Shown: in pieces, positions 48,413-57,305 of the stretch | How positions within the stretch are numbered: position 1 is the first letter of the stretch | Layout of the letters: each line of letters starts with the position of its first letter | NCBI RefSeq assembly: GCF_009861525.1 | Contig: NZ_WVHL01000005.1 | Coordinates: forward strand, 1,054,001-1,118,000 | Length of the DNA stretch: 64,000 bases | Direction: 5' to 3' | Origin: Pseudomonas sp. LD120 | GTDB taxonomy: Bacteria > Pseudomonadota > Gammaproteobacteria > Pseudomonadales > Pseudomonadaceae | Position numbers and translations under genes: made by a program | The notes under the pieces: generated by a model | Databases searched by the model: none | Told to the model about the DNA's origin: nothing | What the model saw: the letters and a program-made list of their open reading frames with translations, nothing else

Positions 48413-50254
48413 GCGAGCTAATGCTGCATGGTTAGACGCTTTAAACGCCTTGTAGTCGATGTGCGCCAGGTCCAGCTCATAGAAAACGCGATTGACCTTT
48501 TCCGCTTTCTCTTTGAGTTCAGGGCCATCGCCATAGCGGTCAGCCTCGCTGACATTTTCCTTCTCGTGTCCAGTGATGGCTTCGATGTCATAGCCACTGT
48601 CCACCCCGCAAGCTCTCATTCGGTCGATGAACGTATGCCGGAAGGCATGATAATCCCGTCCATCATGCTTTTCTCGGTGGATACCCACGTCGTACAGGTA
48701 GCCCGTACCCGGAGACGTGGGAGACGGCAACCGAGTAAAGAAGCGCGTGGCGGTGTTGCCCCAGCCATTCTTGTTGTAGTGCAGGCCATCGAACAGCATC
48801 TTGGCTTTTTTCTTCCTACGCTCTTCTACATAGTCGATGAAGCCGAGTTCGATCAGATGCCGGTGTACAGGCACCCGCCGTTTGGACGCCTTGTTTTTCA
48901 GCTTCCGATTGAGCGCTACTTCCTCCTCGATCTTGAAGTGCCAGATGCCCGAGGTGCTGCACTCCACGGCTCGCGTGGACAGGCCACAAACTTCATCAAT
49001 CCGCATGCCGCTGTAGATCCCGATCAGTGGTAGCCAAAACTGGTAGGGATGGATCTCCTTGCGCGGGCTCAGCTTGCTCGGGTGATACAGATAGCCATCG
49101 AAAATGGCCTGAAGTTCATCGAGGCGATAGGACTTGGCCTTGGTCTGGTCCAGAGGCGTAGATTTCTTTTGCTTGTTGGAAATCTTGCTGAAGCGAGGCT
49201 TGTCGATTTTGTCCGGGTGTATCGCCGTGTACCCTTTTCTGTACGCGAACAGATGCAGGGTATGCAGACGGATGGAGTAGGCACTGGCCGTCTCGACACT
49301 AATGGCGGTGTAGTCCGCATCCGTAGGTATCAGATCCCTACGTTTCGCCTTATCGCAATCCAAACCCCGTACTGCGCCCAGCTTGATTCTTAGCACGGCT
49401 CTGTGGAGCTGCTCAAAATCGTCTTGTGTGAATTCGTGGATGGGTTTGCGTTCGCTCAGTACGGTCAGCACACGGGACTGGCGCTCATATTCTGTACGCG
49501 TGTTTTTGGTCAGAGGCCCCTCCAGTTCCTCGGCATCCACTTGCTGGAGGTCATGCAGCGCCAGCAGGGTCAATGTCGGGGTGGGGGGAGTGGGACCGGA
49601 AGCTGATGGTGACGGTGCTCGCTCGTTCTGCTCAGGTGCCTTGGTGGTGCCTCGTAGGCTTTCAGACATTTCTTCATGTTTGCTGTAGATCGCGTCTCGG
49701 AATACTCCCTCGGCAATCTCCAATGACGATCGGCTAATGGTGCCGTCCGCTTGCCGGACGCCATTGATCTCCAGTGCCTTGTTTTCCGCAAAGGTCAGCA
49801 AGTCGTTCAGGATTGAGTACTGATCCTGGGCGCTGCCACTTAGGGGGAGCGCAGTGCCTTCGAGTTGCAGCGTGATGTAGCGCATGGCTTCTTCGACCAG
49901 GACATTGCGCAGGCGCCGTTCAAGGGCAAGCTTAACCGCATTCGAGCTGTCCGGAAGCCGCGCAGCCTTCTGCAACACCTGGTCAAGCTCGCGGTTTTCA
50001 GCTTGAAAGTCCCGCACCATTTCTTCCTTGAGTGCTTGGTACTCGGCGAGAGAGGTGGGGAGGGAGTCGGTCATGGTCGGGCTCAGGCTCTGGTACAGGT
50101 TGAGACTGCTTATATGCCGACTGGCGCGCTGGATAGCAAGCCGTTTGCTGTGGGTGTGCAGGGATACGCGCTTGCCCTGGTTGAAGTGGGCAAGGTGTTT
50201 GGGCAATCGAAGATAATAGAGGCCGTGACGGCTTCGTTCGATGTAGCGAGGCAT
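48362..50254 (-). CDS. Tyrosine recombinase (island integrase)
   Basis: A 630-aa site-specific integrase. The catalytic residues are visible: Arg in YSGMRIDEVCGL (about 416), HAFRH (His-x-x-Arg, about 538-542), ITGHEKENVSEADRYGDG with the third His (about 563) and the nucleophilic Tyr (about 573). The N-terminus (MPRYIERSRHGLYYLRLPKHL) is the DUF6538-type start of long Pseudomonas integrases. The gene begins 129 bp from the tmRNA 3' end, the usual place for an integrase that targets ssrA. Confidence 0.93.
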   Translation of the reverse strand: MPRYIERSRHGLYYLRLPKHLAHFNQGKRVSLHTHSKRLAIQRASRHISSLNLYQSLSPTMTDSLPTSLAEYQALKEEMVRDFQAENRELDQVLQKAARLPDSSNAVKLALERRLRNVLVEEAMRYITLQLEGTALPLSGSAQDQYSILNDLLTFAENKALEINGVRQADGTISRSSLEIAEGVFRDAIYSKHEEMSESLRGTTKAPEQNERAPSPSASGPTPPTPTLTLLALHDLQQVDAEELEGPLTKNTRTEYERQSRVLTVLSERKPIHEFTQDDFEQLHRAVLRIKLGAVRGLDCDKAKRRDLIPTDADYTAISVETASAYSIRLHTLHLFAYRKGYTAIHPDKIDKPRFSKISNKQKKSTPLDQTKAKSYRLDELQAIFDGYLYHPSKLSPRKEIHPYQFWLPLIGIYSGMRIDEVCGLSTRAVECSTSGIWHFKIEEEVALNRKLKNKASKRRVPVHRHLIELGFIDYVEERRKKKAKMLFDGLHYNKNGWGNTATRFFTRLPSPTSPGTGYLYDVGIHREKHDGRDYHAFRHTFIDRMRACGVDSGYDIEAITGHEKENVSEADRYGDGPELKEKAEKVNRVFYELDLAHIDYKAFKASNHAALARSERAFATKILSPPHAD

Positions 50255-50382
50255 GGCGCACTCCTGGTGAGTGCGTCAAGGGTGGCATGCCGCCCATTCC
50301 TACCGCCTTTTGCCGCCCCAAGATGAAATCTTGGAATACCGCTTTGGAAAAAAGCCTTAGAAATGAACGACTTACAAGAAAA

Positions 50383-50400
50383 TTGGTGGAGCCGGGGGGA
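50383..50400. repeat. Attachment repeat at ssrA
   Basis: 18 bp identical to 36585-36602. It forms the CCA-proximal acceptor-stem strand of the intact tmRNA gene on the complementary strand. Confidence 0.85.
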
Positions 50401-50777
50401 TTTGAACCCCCGTCCGCCAGTACTCCGCTGTCGGTACTACATGCTTAGCCGTGTCTATTGAGTTAACCCTCAGCGACCCGACGGGCAGGGTGCTTTGGGC
50501 GAGTTGTGTAAGTTTTAGCCGCTTCGTCCACAACGTACTGCACGGCGATTCTGTTCTATATGACAATCATTTTGGGTTTACAGACATCCCCTGATGATTG
50601 CTGGACCCGAAGGTACCAGGGGGGAAGGGCTAAGGCTGCTTACGCAGCGAGAGCGTAATCCCCGTAGGTTTCGTCATTGGCAACTATAGGAAGTTGCAAC
50701 AGTGGATTTACGAGTTCTGTTACCAACTCGGCATGCACCTAAAGTTTCGCAACCGGCGTCGAATCCTAAACGGCCCC
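50384..50777 (-). ncRNA. ssrA: tmRNA (ssrA)
   Basis: A 394-nt transfer-messenger RNA. The 5' end reads GGGGCCGTTTAGGATTCGACG, and the 3' end has the T-arm GGGGGTTCAAATCCCCC and a genomically encoded CCA. The resume codon and tag (complement of 50640-50681) encode ANDETYGDYALAA followed by TAA. The gene is intact because the island inserted precisely at its 3' end. It works with SmpB (gene at 60111-60593) to rescue stalled ribosomes. Confidence 0.97.
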
Positions 50778-50809
50778 GAACCTGTTGTGCATTACCAACA
50801 GGTGGACCG

Positions 50810-50840
50810 ATTCTACGCTAACCGAGGGCAGAAGGCCAAC
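50810..50840 (-). promoter_or_regulatory. Probable sigma-70 promoter of ssrA
   Basis: On the minus strand TAGAAT (complement of 50810-50815) with TTGGCC 18 nt upstream lies about 33 nt before the mature tmRNA 5' end. The intervening leader contains a CCTGTTG / CAACAGG hairpin, consistent with removal of a 5' leader by RNase P. Confidence 0.5.
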
Positions 50841-50865
50841 CCGAAGGTTGGCCGATGTATCGGCC
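50834..50865 (-). terminator. Hairpins at the end of the small secreted-protein gene
   Basis: Two overlapping dyads, GGCCGAT/ATCGGCC (50850-50865) and GGCCAACC/GGTTGGCC (50834-50853), follow directly after the stop codon. The T content after them is low. Confidence 0.5.
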
Positions 50866-51152
50866 TACTGGTCGCCCTTGGTGTTGTTCTGCAATTGCTG
50901 GATGGCCTGGGTGGTCAGGGAGATGCAGTTCTTGGTGCCTTGCTCGGTGCCTTTGGCCTGTTCGGCGGTGGCTTGCTGGACCTTGGCGTCGATGTTGCTG
51001 CTCAGGCCCGAGCTCATGGCTTGGGCGCCGACTTTGGCGTCTTTGATCTTTTTCAGGTTGACCTGGCACAGGTCCTCTTGCCCGGCGACAAACACCGGGG
51101 AGGCCAGCATCGCGGCGGTGATGAACGGTCCAGCCAGTGCGGAACCCTTCAT
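50865..51152 (-). CDS. Small secreted protein of unknown function
   Basis: A 95-aa protein with a signal peptide (MKGSALAGPFITAAMLASPVFVAG). The mature part has two cysteines (DLCQVNLKKIKDAKVG and TKNCISLTTQ) and is Gln/Ala rich. GGAGAT stands 10 nt upstream of the ATG. Small periplasmic proteins of this look are common in Pseudomonas; no family assigned. Confidence 0.65.
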   Translation of the reverse strand: MKGSALAGPFITAAMLASPVFVAGQEDLCQVNLKKIKDAKVGAQAMSSGLSSNIDAKVQQATAEQAKGTEQGTKNCISLTTQAIQQLQNNTKGDQ

Positions 51153-51252
51153 GGTTATCTCCATTAACAAAGGGGCTCGGCGTTGCCGGTCGACGTGACG
51201 GGCAGCCCAGTGGGAGAAAGTCCTTTTGCTGCGGGCCTGAGTAGTGGACGCT

Positions 51253-51294
51253 TGCCGGGTGCCGGGTGCCGGGTGCCGGGTGCCGGGTGCCGGG
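51253..51294. repeat. Tandem repeat, 6 x 7 bp (TGCCGGG)
   Basis: Six perfect head-to-tail copies of TGCCGGG, about 100 bp upstream of the small secreted-protein start and outside any gene. A second short tandem array, TTGCC x 4, follows at 51326-51345. Confidence 0.9.
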
Positions 51295-51410
51295 GTTTGG
51301 TTTTTTGCGATGAGCTGTAAAACCCTTGCCTTGCCTTGCCTTGCCGTGGCTGGCACGAAGGGCCGTTTTCAGACGGTGTGAAAACGCCCCTTTGTGCCGT
51401 GCGCTAGCTC

Positions 51411-54221
51411 TTAGACCGCCTTGGCCCGGGTTACTCGGTCCACCAGGTAGACCAGCCCGTGATAGTCGATCCCGCCATGCTGGCTCAGACCGATTTCACA
51501 GGTGCGGCTGGTGGAGATGCCTTCGCTGCAATACTGCACCGCGTCCTTGAGGCTGCGCAGGGAGTGGGCATTGAGCTCCGGGGTGGTGAAGCCCTTGTCG
51601 CCGGCGAAACCACAGCAGTGGATGCCTTCGGGGATCACCACGTTGTTGCTGCAACGCCGGGCCAGTTCGATCAGCGCCTGGCTCTCGCCCAGGTGCTGGG
51701 TGCTGCAGGTGACGTGCACGGCGATCGGTGCTTCCTGGGGAGTGAACTCCAGGCGCTCCAGCAGGTGGGTGCGGATGAAGCGCACCGGGTCGTAGAGGTC
51801 CAGGCGCACATCCCCCAGGTCCTGCACCAGACGCAGGGTGCAGGGGCTGGTGTCGCAGTAGATCGGGTCGAGGCCGCCCCGGCTGGCGTGAAGCAGGGCG
51901 CCGATCAGTTCCTGGCGCTTGTCCTCGGCCTGGCTGGCGTAGCCCTTGGAGGCGAAGGGCTGGCCGCAGCAGAGGTTGTCCAGGTTGTCCGGCAGCACCA
52001 CTTGATAGCCGGCCTTTTCCAGCAGACCGCGGGTTTTTTCGTAGAGCGACGATTGTTCCTTGTCGCCCGCCGCAGGGCCCATGACCCGAGACACGCAGGC
52101 CGCCAGGTACACCACTCGCGGGCGCGCGTCGCTGATGCTCGGGCTGAAGCGAATGGCCTTTTCCGGCTGGGGCATGGCGTTGTTCCACTGCGGCACCCGG
52201 CCTTTGGACAGACGCGTCAGGCTCGCCGACAGCTTGCTCAGGCGCGGCGCGCCCAAGAGCATGCGCGCGCCATTGGCCACGTGCAGGGTGAGGCGGGCGC
52301 CCTGCAAGGTGCTGGCGAAGTGTGAGCCGAGCCAGTCGGCGGTGCCGCTGTGGGTGGCGTGTTCGCTGCGCAGTTTCTTCACCAGCTCGCCGGTGTTGAT
52401 GCCCACTGGGCAGCGCTGGGCGCAGAGGCCGGTGGCGGCGCAGGTGTCGATGCCTTGGTATTGATAGGCCGCCTCCAGCTCGGACGTATCGATGCCGGCG
52501 CGTTTGCGTGCCTGGATGTCGCGCCAGATGACGATGCGCTGGCGCGGGCTCAGGGTCAGGCCCTTGGATGGGCACACCGGCTCGCAGAAACCGCACTCGA
52601 TGCACTTATCCACAATCTCGTCGGCCGCCGGCAGCGGCTTGAGATGCTTCAGGTGGATCTGCGGATCTTCGCTGAGCACCACGTCCGGGTTGAGGATGCC
52701 GTTGGGGTCAAGCAGGCGCTTGAGCTGCCACATCAATTGGTAGGCGTCGCTGCCCCATTCCAGCTCGACGAAGGGCGCCATGTTGCGCCCGGTGCCGTGT
52801 TCGGCCTTCAGCGAACCGCCGAATTCCACCGCCACCAGTTGCGCCACGTCGTCCATGAACGCTTGGTAGCGGTTCACTTCTTCGCGGCTGTTGAAGCCCT
52901 GGGTGAAGACGAAGTGCAGGTTGCCCTCCAGGGCATGGCCGAACAGGATCGCTTCGTCGTAGTGGTGCTTGTCGAACAGCTCGATCAGGCGGTTGACGCC
53001 GATGGCCAGCTGTTCCACGGGGAAGGTCACGTCTTCGATGATCACCGTGGTGCCGGTCTTGCGCACCGCGCCCACCGCCGGGAAGGTGTCCTTGCGGATC
53101 GCCCAGAGCTTGGCGTTTTCCTGCGGGTCTTCGGTGAAGTCCACCTGCTTTTCCACCGGGAAGGCGGCCAGGGAACGCATGATCTGCGCCAGTTGCTCGT
53201 GCAGCAGTGACGAGGACGCGGCGCGGGACTCGATCAGCAGCGCACAGGCGTTGGCCGAGAGCTGCTGGACGAACGCCGGCATGCCGGGCTTGTCCTGCAC
53301 CGAGCGCAGGCTGCGGCGGTCTAGCAGTTCCACCGCCGACACCGGCTGGCTCTTGAGCACGGCCACTGCATTGCAGCAGGTTTCTACATCTGGGAACACG
53401 ATCAGCGCCGAGGCCTTGTTCGGGTGGTCGATCACCGTGTCGTAGGTCACCGCGCTGATAAAGCCCAGGGTGCCTTCGGAGCCCACCAGCAGGTGGCTGA
53501 GGATGTCCAGCGGGTCGTCGAAATCCACCAGGGCATTGAGGGACAGTCCGGTGGTGTTTTTCAGGCGGTACTTGTGGCGGATCTTCGCCGCCAGCTCGCT
53601 GTTGGCACGGGTGCTGCGGCCCAGTTCGGCCAGGCGTTCCAGCAGCGGACCATGGCTGGCGCGGAAGGCGTTGACGCTGGCCGCATCCTCGGTGTCCAGG
53701 CGCGTGCCATCGGCCAGCACCAGGCGGATGCCGGCCAGGGTGTGGTAGGTGTTCTGCGCGGTGCCGCAGCACATGCCGCTGGCATTGTTGGCGACGATGC
53801 CGCCGATTTTGCAGGCGTTGATCGAGGCCGGGTCAGGCCCGATCTTGCGCCCGAACGGCGCCAGCCAGGCATTGGCCTGGGCGCCGATTACCCCGGGTTG
53901 CAGGCGAATCTGCGAACCCTGGTGGCGAATCTCCTTGCCGTTCCAGTTATCCCCCAGAACGATCAGCACCGAGTCGCTGATGGCCTGTCCGGACAGGCTG
54001 GTGCCGGCGGCGCGGAAGGTCACCGGCACCCGGTCGCGCTGGGCCAGTTGGAGCAGGGCGACCACTTCATCTTCGGATTCGACGCGGATCACCAGCTTGG
54101 GGATCAGCCGGTAGAAGCTGGCATCGGTGCCGAAGGCCAGGGTCGAGAGCGGGTCGTCGAAACGCCGCTCCTGGGGAATCAGTTGCTGGGCATCACGCAG
54201 AAAAGCGGCCGGTAGGCTCAT
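51411..54221 (-). CDS. dld-II: D-lactate dehydrogenase-type FAD / Fe-S oxidoreductase
   Basis: A 936-aa respiratory flavoprotein. The N-terminal FAD-binding domain (FRAAGTSLSGQAISDSVLIVLG, GGIVANNASGMCCG, LVGSEGTLGFI) is followed by the FAD-linked oxidase C-terminal domain (AEHGTGRNMAPFVE). A 4Fe-4S pair (CIECGFCEPVCPS near residue 540 and CAATGLCAQRCPVG) and two CCG-type domains (CCGQPFASKG, CCGFAGDKGF) complete it. It overlaps lldG by 4 nt. It oxidises D-lactate at the membrane and passes electrons to quinone, by analogy with Dld-II of other pseudomonads. Confidence 0.92.
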   Translation of the reverse strand: MSLPAAFLRDAQQLIPQERRFDDPLSTLAFGTDASFYRLIPKLVIRVESEDEVVALLQLAQRDRVPVTFRAAGTSLSGQAISDSVLIVLGDNWNGKEIRHQGSQIRLQPGVIGAQANAWLAPFGRKIGPDPASINACKIGGIVANNASGMCCGTAQNTYHTLAGIRLVLADGTRLDTEDAASVNAFRASHGPLLERLAELGRSTRANSELAAKIRHKYRLKNTTGLSLNALVDFDDPLDILSHLLVGSEGTLGFISAVTYDTVIDHPNKASALIVFPDVETCCNAVAVLKSQPVSAVELLDRRSLRSVQDKPGMPAFVQQLSANACALLIESRAASSSLLHEQLAQIMRSLAAFPVEKQVDFTEDPQENAKLWAIRKDTFPAVGAVRKTGTTVIIEDVTFPVEQLAIGVNRLIELFDKHHYDEAILFGHALEGNLHFVFTQGFNSREEVNRYQAFMDDVAQLVAVEFGGSLKAEHGTGRNMAPFVELEWGSDAYQLMWQLKRLLDPNGILNPDVVLSEDPQIHLKHLKPLPAADEIVDKCIECGFCEPVCPSKGLTLSPRQRIVIWRDIQARKRAGIDTSELEAAYQYQGIDTCAATGLCAQRCPVGINTGELVKKLRSEHATHSGTADWLGSHFASTLQGARLTLHVANGARMLLGAPRLSKLSASLTRLSKGRVPQWNNAMPQPEKAIRFSPSISDARPRVVYLAACVSRVMGPAAGDKEQSSLYEKTRGLLEKAGYQVVLPDNLDNLCCGQPFASKGYASQAEDKRQELIGALLHASRGGLDPIYCDTSPCTLRLVQDLGDVRLDLYDPVRFIRTHLLERLEFTPQEAPIAVHVTCSTQHLGESQALIELARRCSNNVVIPEGIHCCGFAGDKGFTTPELNAHSLRSLKDAVQYCSEGISTSRTCEIGLSQHGGIDYHGLVYLVDRVTRAKAV

Positions 54222-54889
54222 TGGTCCTCCAGGATCAGCACCACCAGGTCTTTCGGGCCGTGGGCGCCGTAAGCCAGGACTTGTTCGATATCAGCGGTCT
54301 TCGACGGGCCGGACACCAGCAGCGCGTTGGTCGGCATGCCGGCGGCCCAGTTCATCTGTTGCTGCACCTGATAGAAGTTGTCGCGGATTTCGCTGGCCTT
54401 GAGCAGGGCGAAATGCACCGGCGGCACCAGGCTCATCAGTCGCGGTTCTTCCCGGGTCGGCCAGAGGATCAGGCTGCCGGTGGCGGCGATGGCACCCAGG
54501 GTGCCGGTGAGGCTGGCCGGGGTGTCGTTGAACAGCTCGGCTTTCCACTCTTCCACCGGGCGGTCGTAGGCCTTGAGCGCCGGCAGTTGCGGCCGCTCGG
54601 CCCAGTACTGGGTGACCCGCTGGCCGTGGGGCGTGCTCGGGGCGATCAGCAGGCTGGGCAGCTGGCGCTCCTGCAGCAAGCGGGCGAGCAGTCCAGGCCA
54701 GCCGGCGGCGGTGCTGAGGTGGATCTCGGTGTGCACGGCTTCCATTTGCTTGCGCAGCTGCGGAATGCGTTGCTCCGCCGTGTAGCTGTAAGGCTCGGTG
54801 ACCAGCGCCTCGTCGAAGTTATCCACAATCGGCGTGGTGCCGGCGAGGCTGTTGCGCAATTTGGCGAGAATGTTGTGTTTCGCGCTCAT
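54218..54889 (-). CDS. lldG: L-lactate utilisation protein LldG/LutC
   Basis: A 223-aa LUD-domain protein. The features are the N-terminal helix MSAKHNILAKLRNSL, the core SLTGTLGAIAATGSLILWPTREEPRLMSLVPPVHFAL, and the C-terminal LLVSGPSKTADIEQVLAYGAHGPKDLVVLIL. It is one of three subunits that oxidise L-lactate to pyruvate without a flavin-type LldD. The start overlaps the lldF stop (TGATG), and the end overlaps the dld gene. Confidence 0.93.
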   Translation of the reverse strand: MSAKHNILAKLRNSLAGTTPIVDNFDEALVTEPYSYTAEQRIPQLRKQMEAVHTEIHLSTAAGWPGLLARLLQERQLPSLLIAPSTPHGQRVTQYWAERPQLPALKAYDRPVEEWKAELFNDTPASLTGTLGAIAATGSLILWPTREEPRLMSLVPPVHFALLKASEIRDNFYQVQQQMNWAAGMPTNALLVSGPSKTADIEQVLAYGAHGPKDLVVLILEDQ

Positions 54890-56343
54890 CAGCGGTCTCC
54901 CTGCTTGTCCAGGTGCTCACGGGCCAGGTCATGCAGCGACCGGGCGGCGGGTTTTGGCGCACTGTGGTTCTGCGTCCAGGGGCCGACTTTGCTCGGGGTG
55001 AGCGCCCTCAGGCGGGTGGCCGCGAGGGTGAACAGGCGATACAGGGTCGGCGAGCTGTTGAGGCGGGCCCAGGCGTTCCAGATGAAACGCTCCTTGCGCG
55101 AGTACTTGCTGCCCTGGCCGCGCATCACTTGATGCGGGCTGTCCGGCGCCTTGACGTTCTCTTCGCGCAGGCGTCGCAGCAGCGCCGGGATCGGGATCTT
55201 CACCGGGCAGACTTCGCCACAGGCGCCGCACAGCGACGAGGCGCTGGGGTGGTCCGGCACCTTGGCCAGGCCGACCATGTGCGGGGTGATGATCTTGCCG
55301 ATCGGCCCCGGGTAGACCTCGCCGTAGGTGTGGCCGCCGACCCGGGTGTAGACCGGGCAGTGGTTCATGCAGGCGCCGCAGCGGATGCAGTTCAGGGTCT
55401 GGCGCAGTTCGCTGTCGGCAAAGGCCTGGCTGCGGCCGTTGTCCAGCAGCACCAGGTGCACTTCCTGGGGGCCGTCCAGCTCATGCTCTTTGCGCGGGCC
55501 GGAGATCATATTGACGTAGGTGGTGATGGGCTGGCCCAGGGCCGAGCGGGTCAGCAGCGACAGCAGGGGAACCACGTCACGCAGGTTCTCGACGACTTTC
55601 TCGATCCCGGTGACGGCAATGTGCACTGGCGGCACGGTGGTGGACATGCGCCCGTTGCCTTCGTTTTCCACCAGCAGCAAGGTGCCGGTCTCGGCCACCG
55701 CGAAATTGACGCCGGAGACGCCGATATCGGCTTCGAAGAATTTCTGCCGCAAGACCTTGCGACCGATCTGAATGAGTTGGTCAACGTCCTTGGTGTACTC
55801 CACGCCGAGTTTGTCGTGGAACAAGGACGCGACCTGACCGGCATTCTTGTGGATCGCCGGCATAATGATGTGTGAAGGCTTTTCAACGTCGAGCTGGACG
55901 ATGAACTCGCCCATGTCCGACTCAAGGCATTCAATGCCTTGTTCAGCGAGGACATGGTTCATTTCCATCTCTTCGCTGACCATCGATTTGCCCTTGATCA
56001 CTTGCCGCGCCTCGTGAGCGCGGATGATCGAGAGGACGATGCCATTGGCCTCGTCCACCGTTTCCGCCCAGTGCACAGTCACACCGTTGCGGGTCAGGTT
56101 CTGTTCCAGGCGCTCGAGCAGGTCGGGCAGCTTGGACAACGCCCGGGCGCGAATCGCGTTGCCCAGGGCGCGTAGGTGTTCTCTTTCGTGGGCATCGCTG
56201 AACGAGGCCGCACGCTTGGCCATGAGCGAGTCCATGGCGCTGCGAAAGTTGTTTCGCAGTTGTTGGTCACCCAGTGCCTGGTGGGCCCGGGTGCGAAAAT
56301 CGTCCGACACGGTCGTGGTCGGAATCAGCTCGGGGGTGCTCAT
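54889..56343 (-). CDS. lldF: L-lactate utilisation iron-sulfur protein LldF/LutB
   Basis: A 484-aa protein with a LUD domain (about 70-300; GVSGVNFAVAETGTLLLVENEGNGRM) and two 4Fe-4S motifs (CIRCGACMNHCPVY and CGACGEVCPVKIP). A C-terminal extension includes SRKERFIWNAWARLNSSP. The ATG at 56343 overlaps the lldE stop (ATGA); the frame extends upstream but only inside lldE. Confidence 0.94.
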   Translation of the reverse strand: MSTPELIPTTTVSDDFRTRAHQALGDQQLRNNFRSAMDSLMAKRAASFSDAHEREHLRALGNAIRARALSKLPDLLERLEQNLTRNGVTVHWAETVDEANGIVLSIIRAHEARQVIKGKSMVSEEMEMNHVLAEQGIECLESDMGEFIVQLDVEKPSHIIMPAIHKNAGQVASLFHDKLGVEYTKDVDQLIQIGRKVLRQKFFEADIGVSGVNFAVAETGTLLLVENEGNGRMSTTVPPVHIAVTGIEKVVENLRDVVPLLSLLTRSALGQPITTYVNMISGPRKEHELDGPQEVHLVLLDNGRSQAFADSELRQTLNCIRCGACMNHCPVYTRVGGHTYGEVYPGPIGKIITPHMVGLAKVPDHPSASSLCGACGEVCPVKIPIPALLRRLREENVKAPDSPHQVMRGQGSKYSRKERFIWNAWARLNSSPTLYRLFTLAATRLRALTPSKVGPWTQNHSAPKPAARSLHDLAREHLDKQGDR

Positions 56344-57164
56344 TGCGCACCTCCGGTACGTTGCCAGAGGAAGCTCGCCAGGTGCTGGCCGCGCAATGCC
56401 TCTTTTTGTTTCTCCAGCGCGCCGTTGATGTTCATCAGGCAGCCGCAGTCGGCACTCAGTACCTGATGCGCGCCGGATTCCTTCAGCGCGCGGGTCTTGT
56501 CCGCGACCATGGCGCCGGAGATGTCCGGCATTCGGACGCTGAAAGTCCCGCCAAAGCCACAGCATTCGCTTTCGTGGCTGTGTTCTACCCGTTCCACGTT
56601 GCTCAGCTGTGACAGCAGCTCACGGCCGTGTAGGTGGGTGTTCATTTCCCGACGTGCCGAACACGAGGTGTGCAGCGCCACCTTGACCGGGGCGCCGCTG
56701 TCCTTGAGCTGCACCTTGCACACGTGCAGGAGAAATTCGGCCAGTTCAAAGGTGCGGGCGGCCAGGGCCTGCACCTGTTTCAGGGTTTCGGGCTCGTCCT
56801 TGAACAAGTCCGCGTAATGCTCGCGCAGCATGCCCGCGCAGGAACCCGAGGGCACCACCACCGGATAGTCACCGGCAAACAGCGCCAGTTGCGAGCGGGC
56901 CACGGTGCGCGCCTGTTCGGTGTAACCCGAGGTGTAAGCGGGTTGGCCGCAGCAGCTTTGCCCTTGCGGGTAGTCCACGCGAATGCCTTCGCGTTCCAGC
57001 AGGTGAATCGCGTCCATCCCGGCTTCGGGATAGAACAGGTCGACCACGCAGGTGCCGAACAGGTAGACCCGCGCGGGTTTGGCGCTGGGGTATTGCCGGG
57101 GTTCGGCCAGCGGCGGTGCGACGCGGGTCGCATTGGGCACGGCGTTGTAGAAAAGCTCGCTCAT
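56340..57164 (-). CDS. lldE: L-lactate utilisation protein LldE/LutA
   Basis: A 274-aa protein of two CCG domains: GTCVVDLFYPEAG...SCCGQPAYTSGY and LHTSCSARREM...ECCGFGGTFSVRM. Such cysteine-rich domains bind Fe-S or haem-type centres in heterodisulfide-reductase-like complexes. It is the first of the lldEFG trio and lies 141 bp after lldP. A hairpin in the gap (57265-57288) may tune the ratio of permease to enzyme. Confidence 0.93.
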   Translation of the reverse strand: MSELFYNAVPNATRVAPPLAEPRQYPSAKPARVYLFGTCVVDLFYPEAGMDAIHLLEREGIRVDYPQGQSCCGQPAYTSGYTEQARTVARSQLALFAGDYPVVVPSGSCAGMLREHYADLFKDEPETLKQVQALAARTFELAEFLLHVCKVQLKDSGAPVKVALHTSCSARREMNTHLHGRELLSQLSNVERVEHSHESECCGFGGTFSVRMPDISGAMVADKTRALKESGAHQVLSADCGCLMNINGALEKQKEALRGQHLASFLWQRTGGAQ

Positions 57165-57264
57165 CAGGCGTGTCTCCGGGTGGTCCCGGTTATTCGTCCG
57201 TTGCGGCGGCTGAAAGATAAACCAGCAAGCTTTCAGCAGCCTTGCAGACCGGGTGGTGAATGCG

Positions 57265-57288
57265 GACGCCGCAGGTAAGGGCGGCGTC
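57265..57288. other. Intercistronic hairpin between lldP and lldE
   Basis: GACGCCGC / GCGGCGTC with an 8-nt loop, located just after the lldP stop codon in the direction of transcription. No T run follows, so it is a candidate mRNA-stability or partial termination element. Confidence 0.45.
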
Positions 57289-57305
57289 GGTTCTTTCGGT
57301 GTTGC

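Larger units (their letters stand above)
36585..50400. mobile_element. Integrative mobilisable element inserted in ssrA
   Basis: This segment of about 13.8 kb is bounded by the 18-bp ssrA 3'-end repeat. It contains a tyrosine recombinase next to ssrA, a gpA-like HUH replication protein, an oriT-like hairpin cluster, mobC and relaxase genes, a truncated helicase gene, an IS66-family insertion and several orphan genes. There is no type IV secretion system, so transfer would need a helper element. Between about 39.5 and 48.4 kb the sequence is clearly more AT-rich than the surrounding chromosome. Confidence 0.85.

Noticed and set aside
51253..51345. CRISPR array
   Set aside because: The units are contiguous 7- and 5-bp tandem repeats without spacers, and no cas genes are present anywhere in the window.
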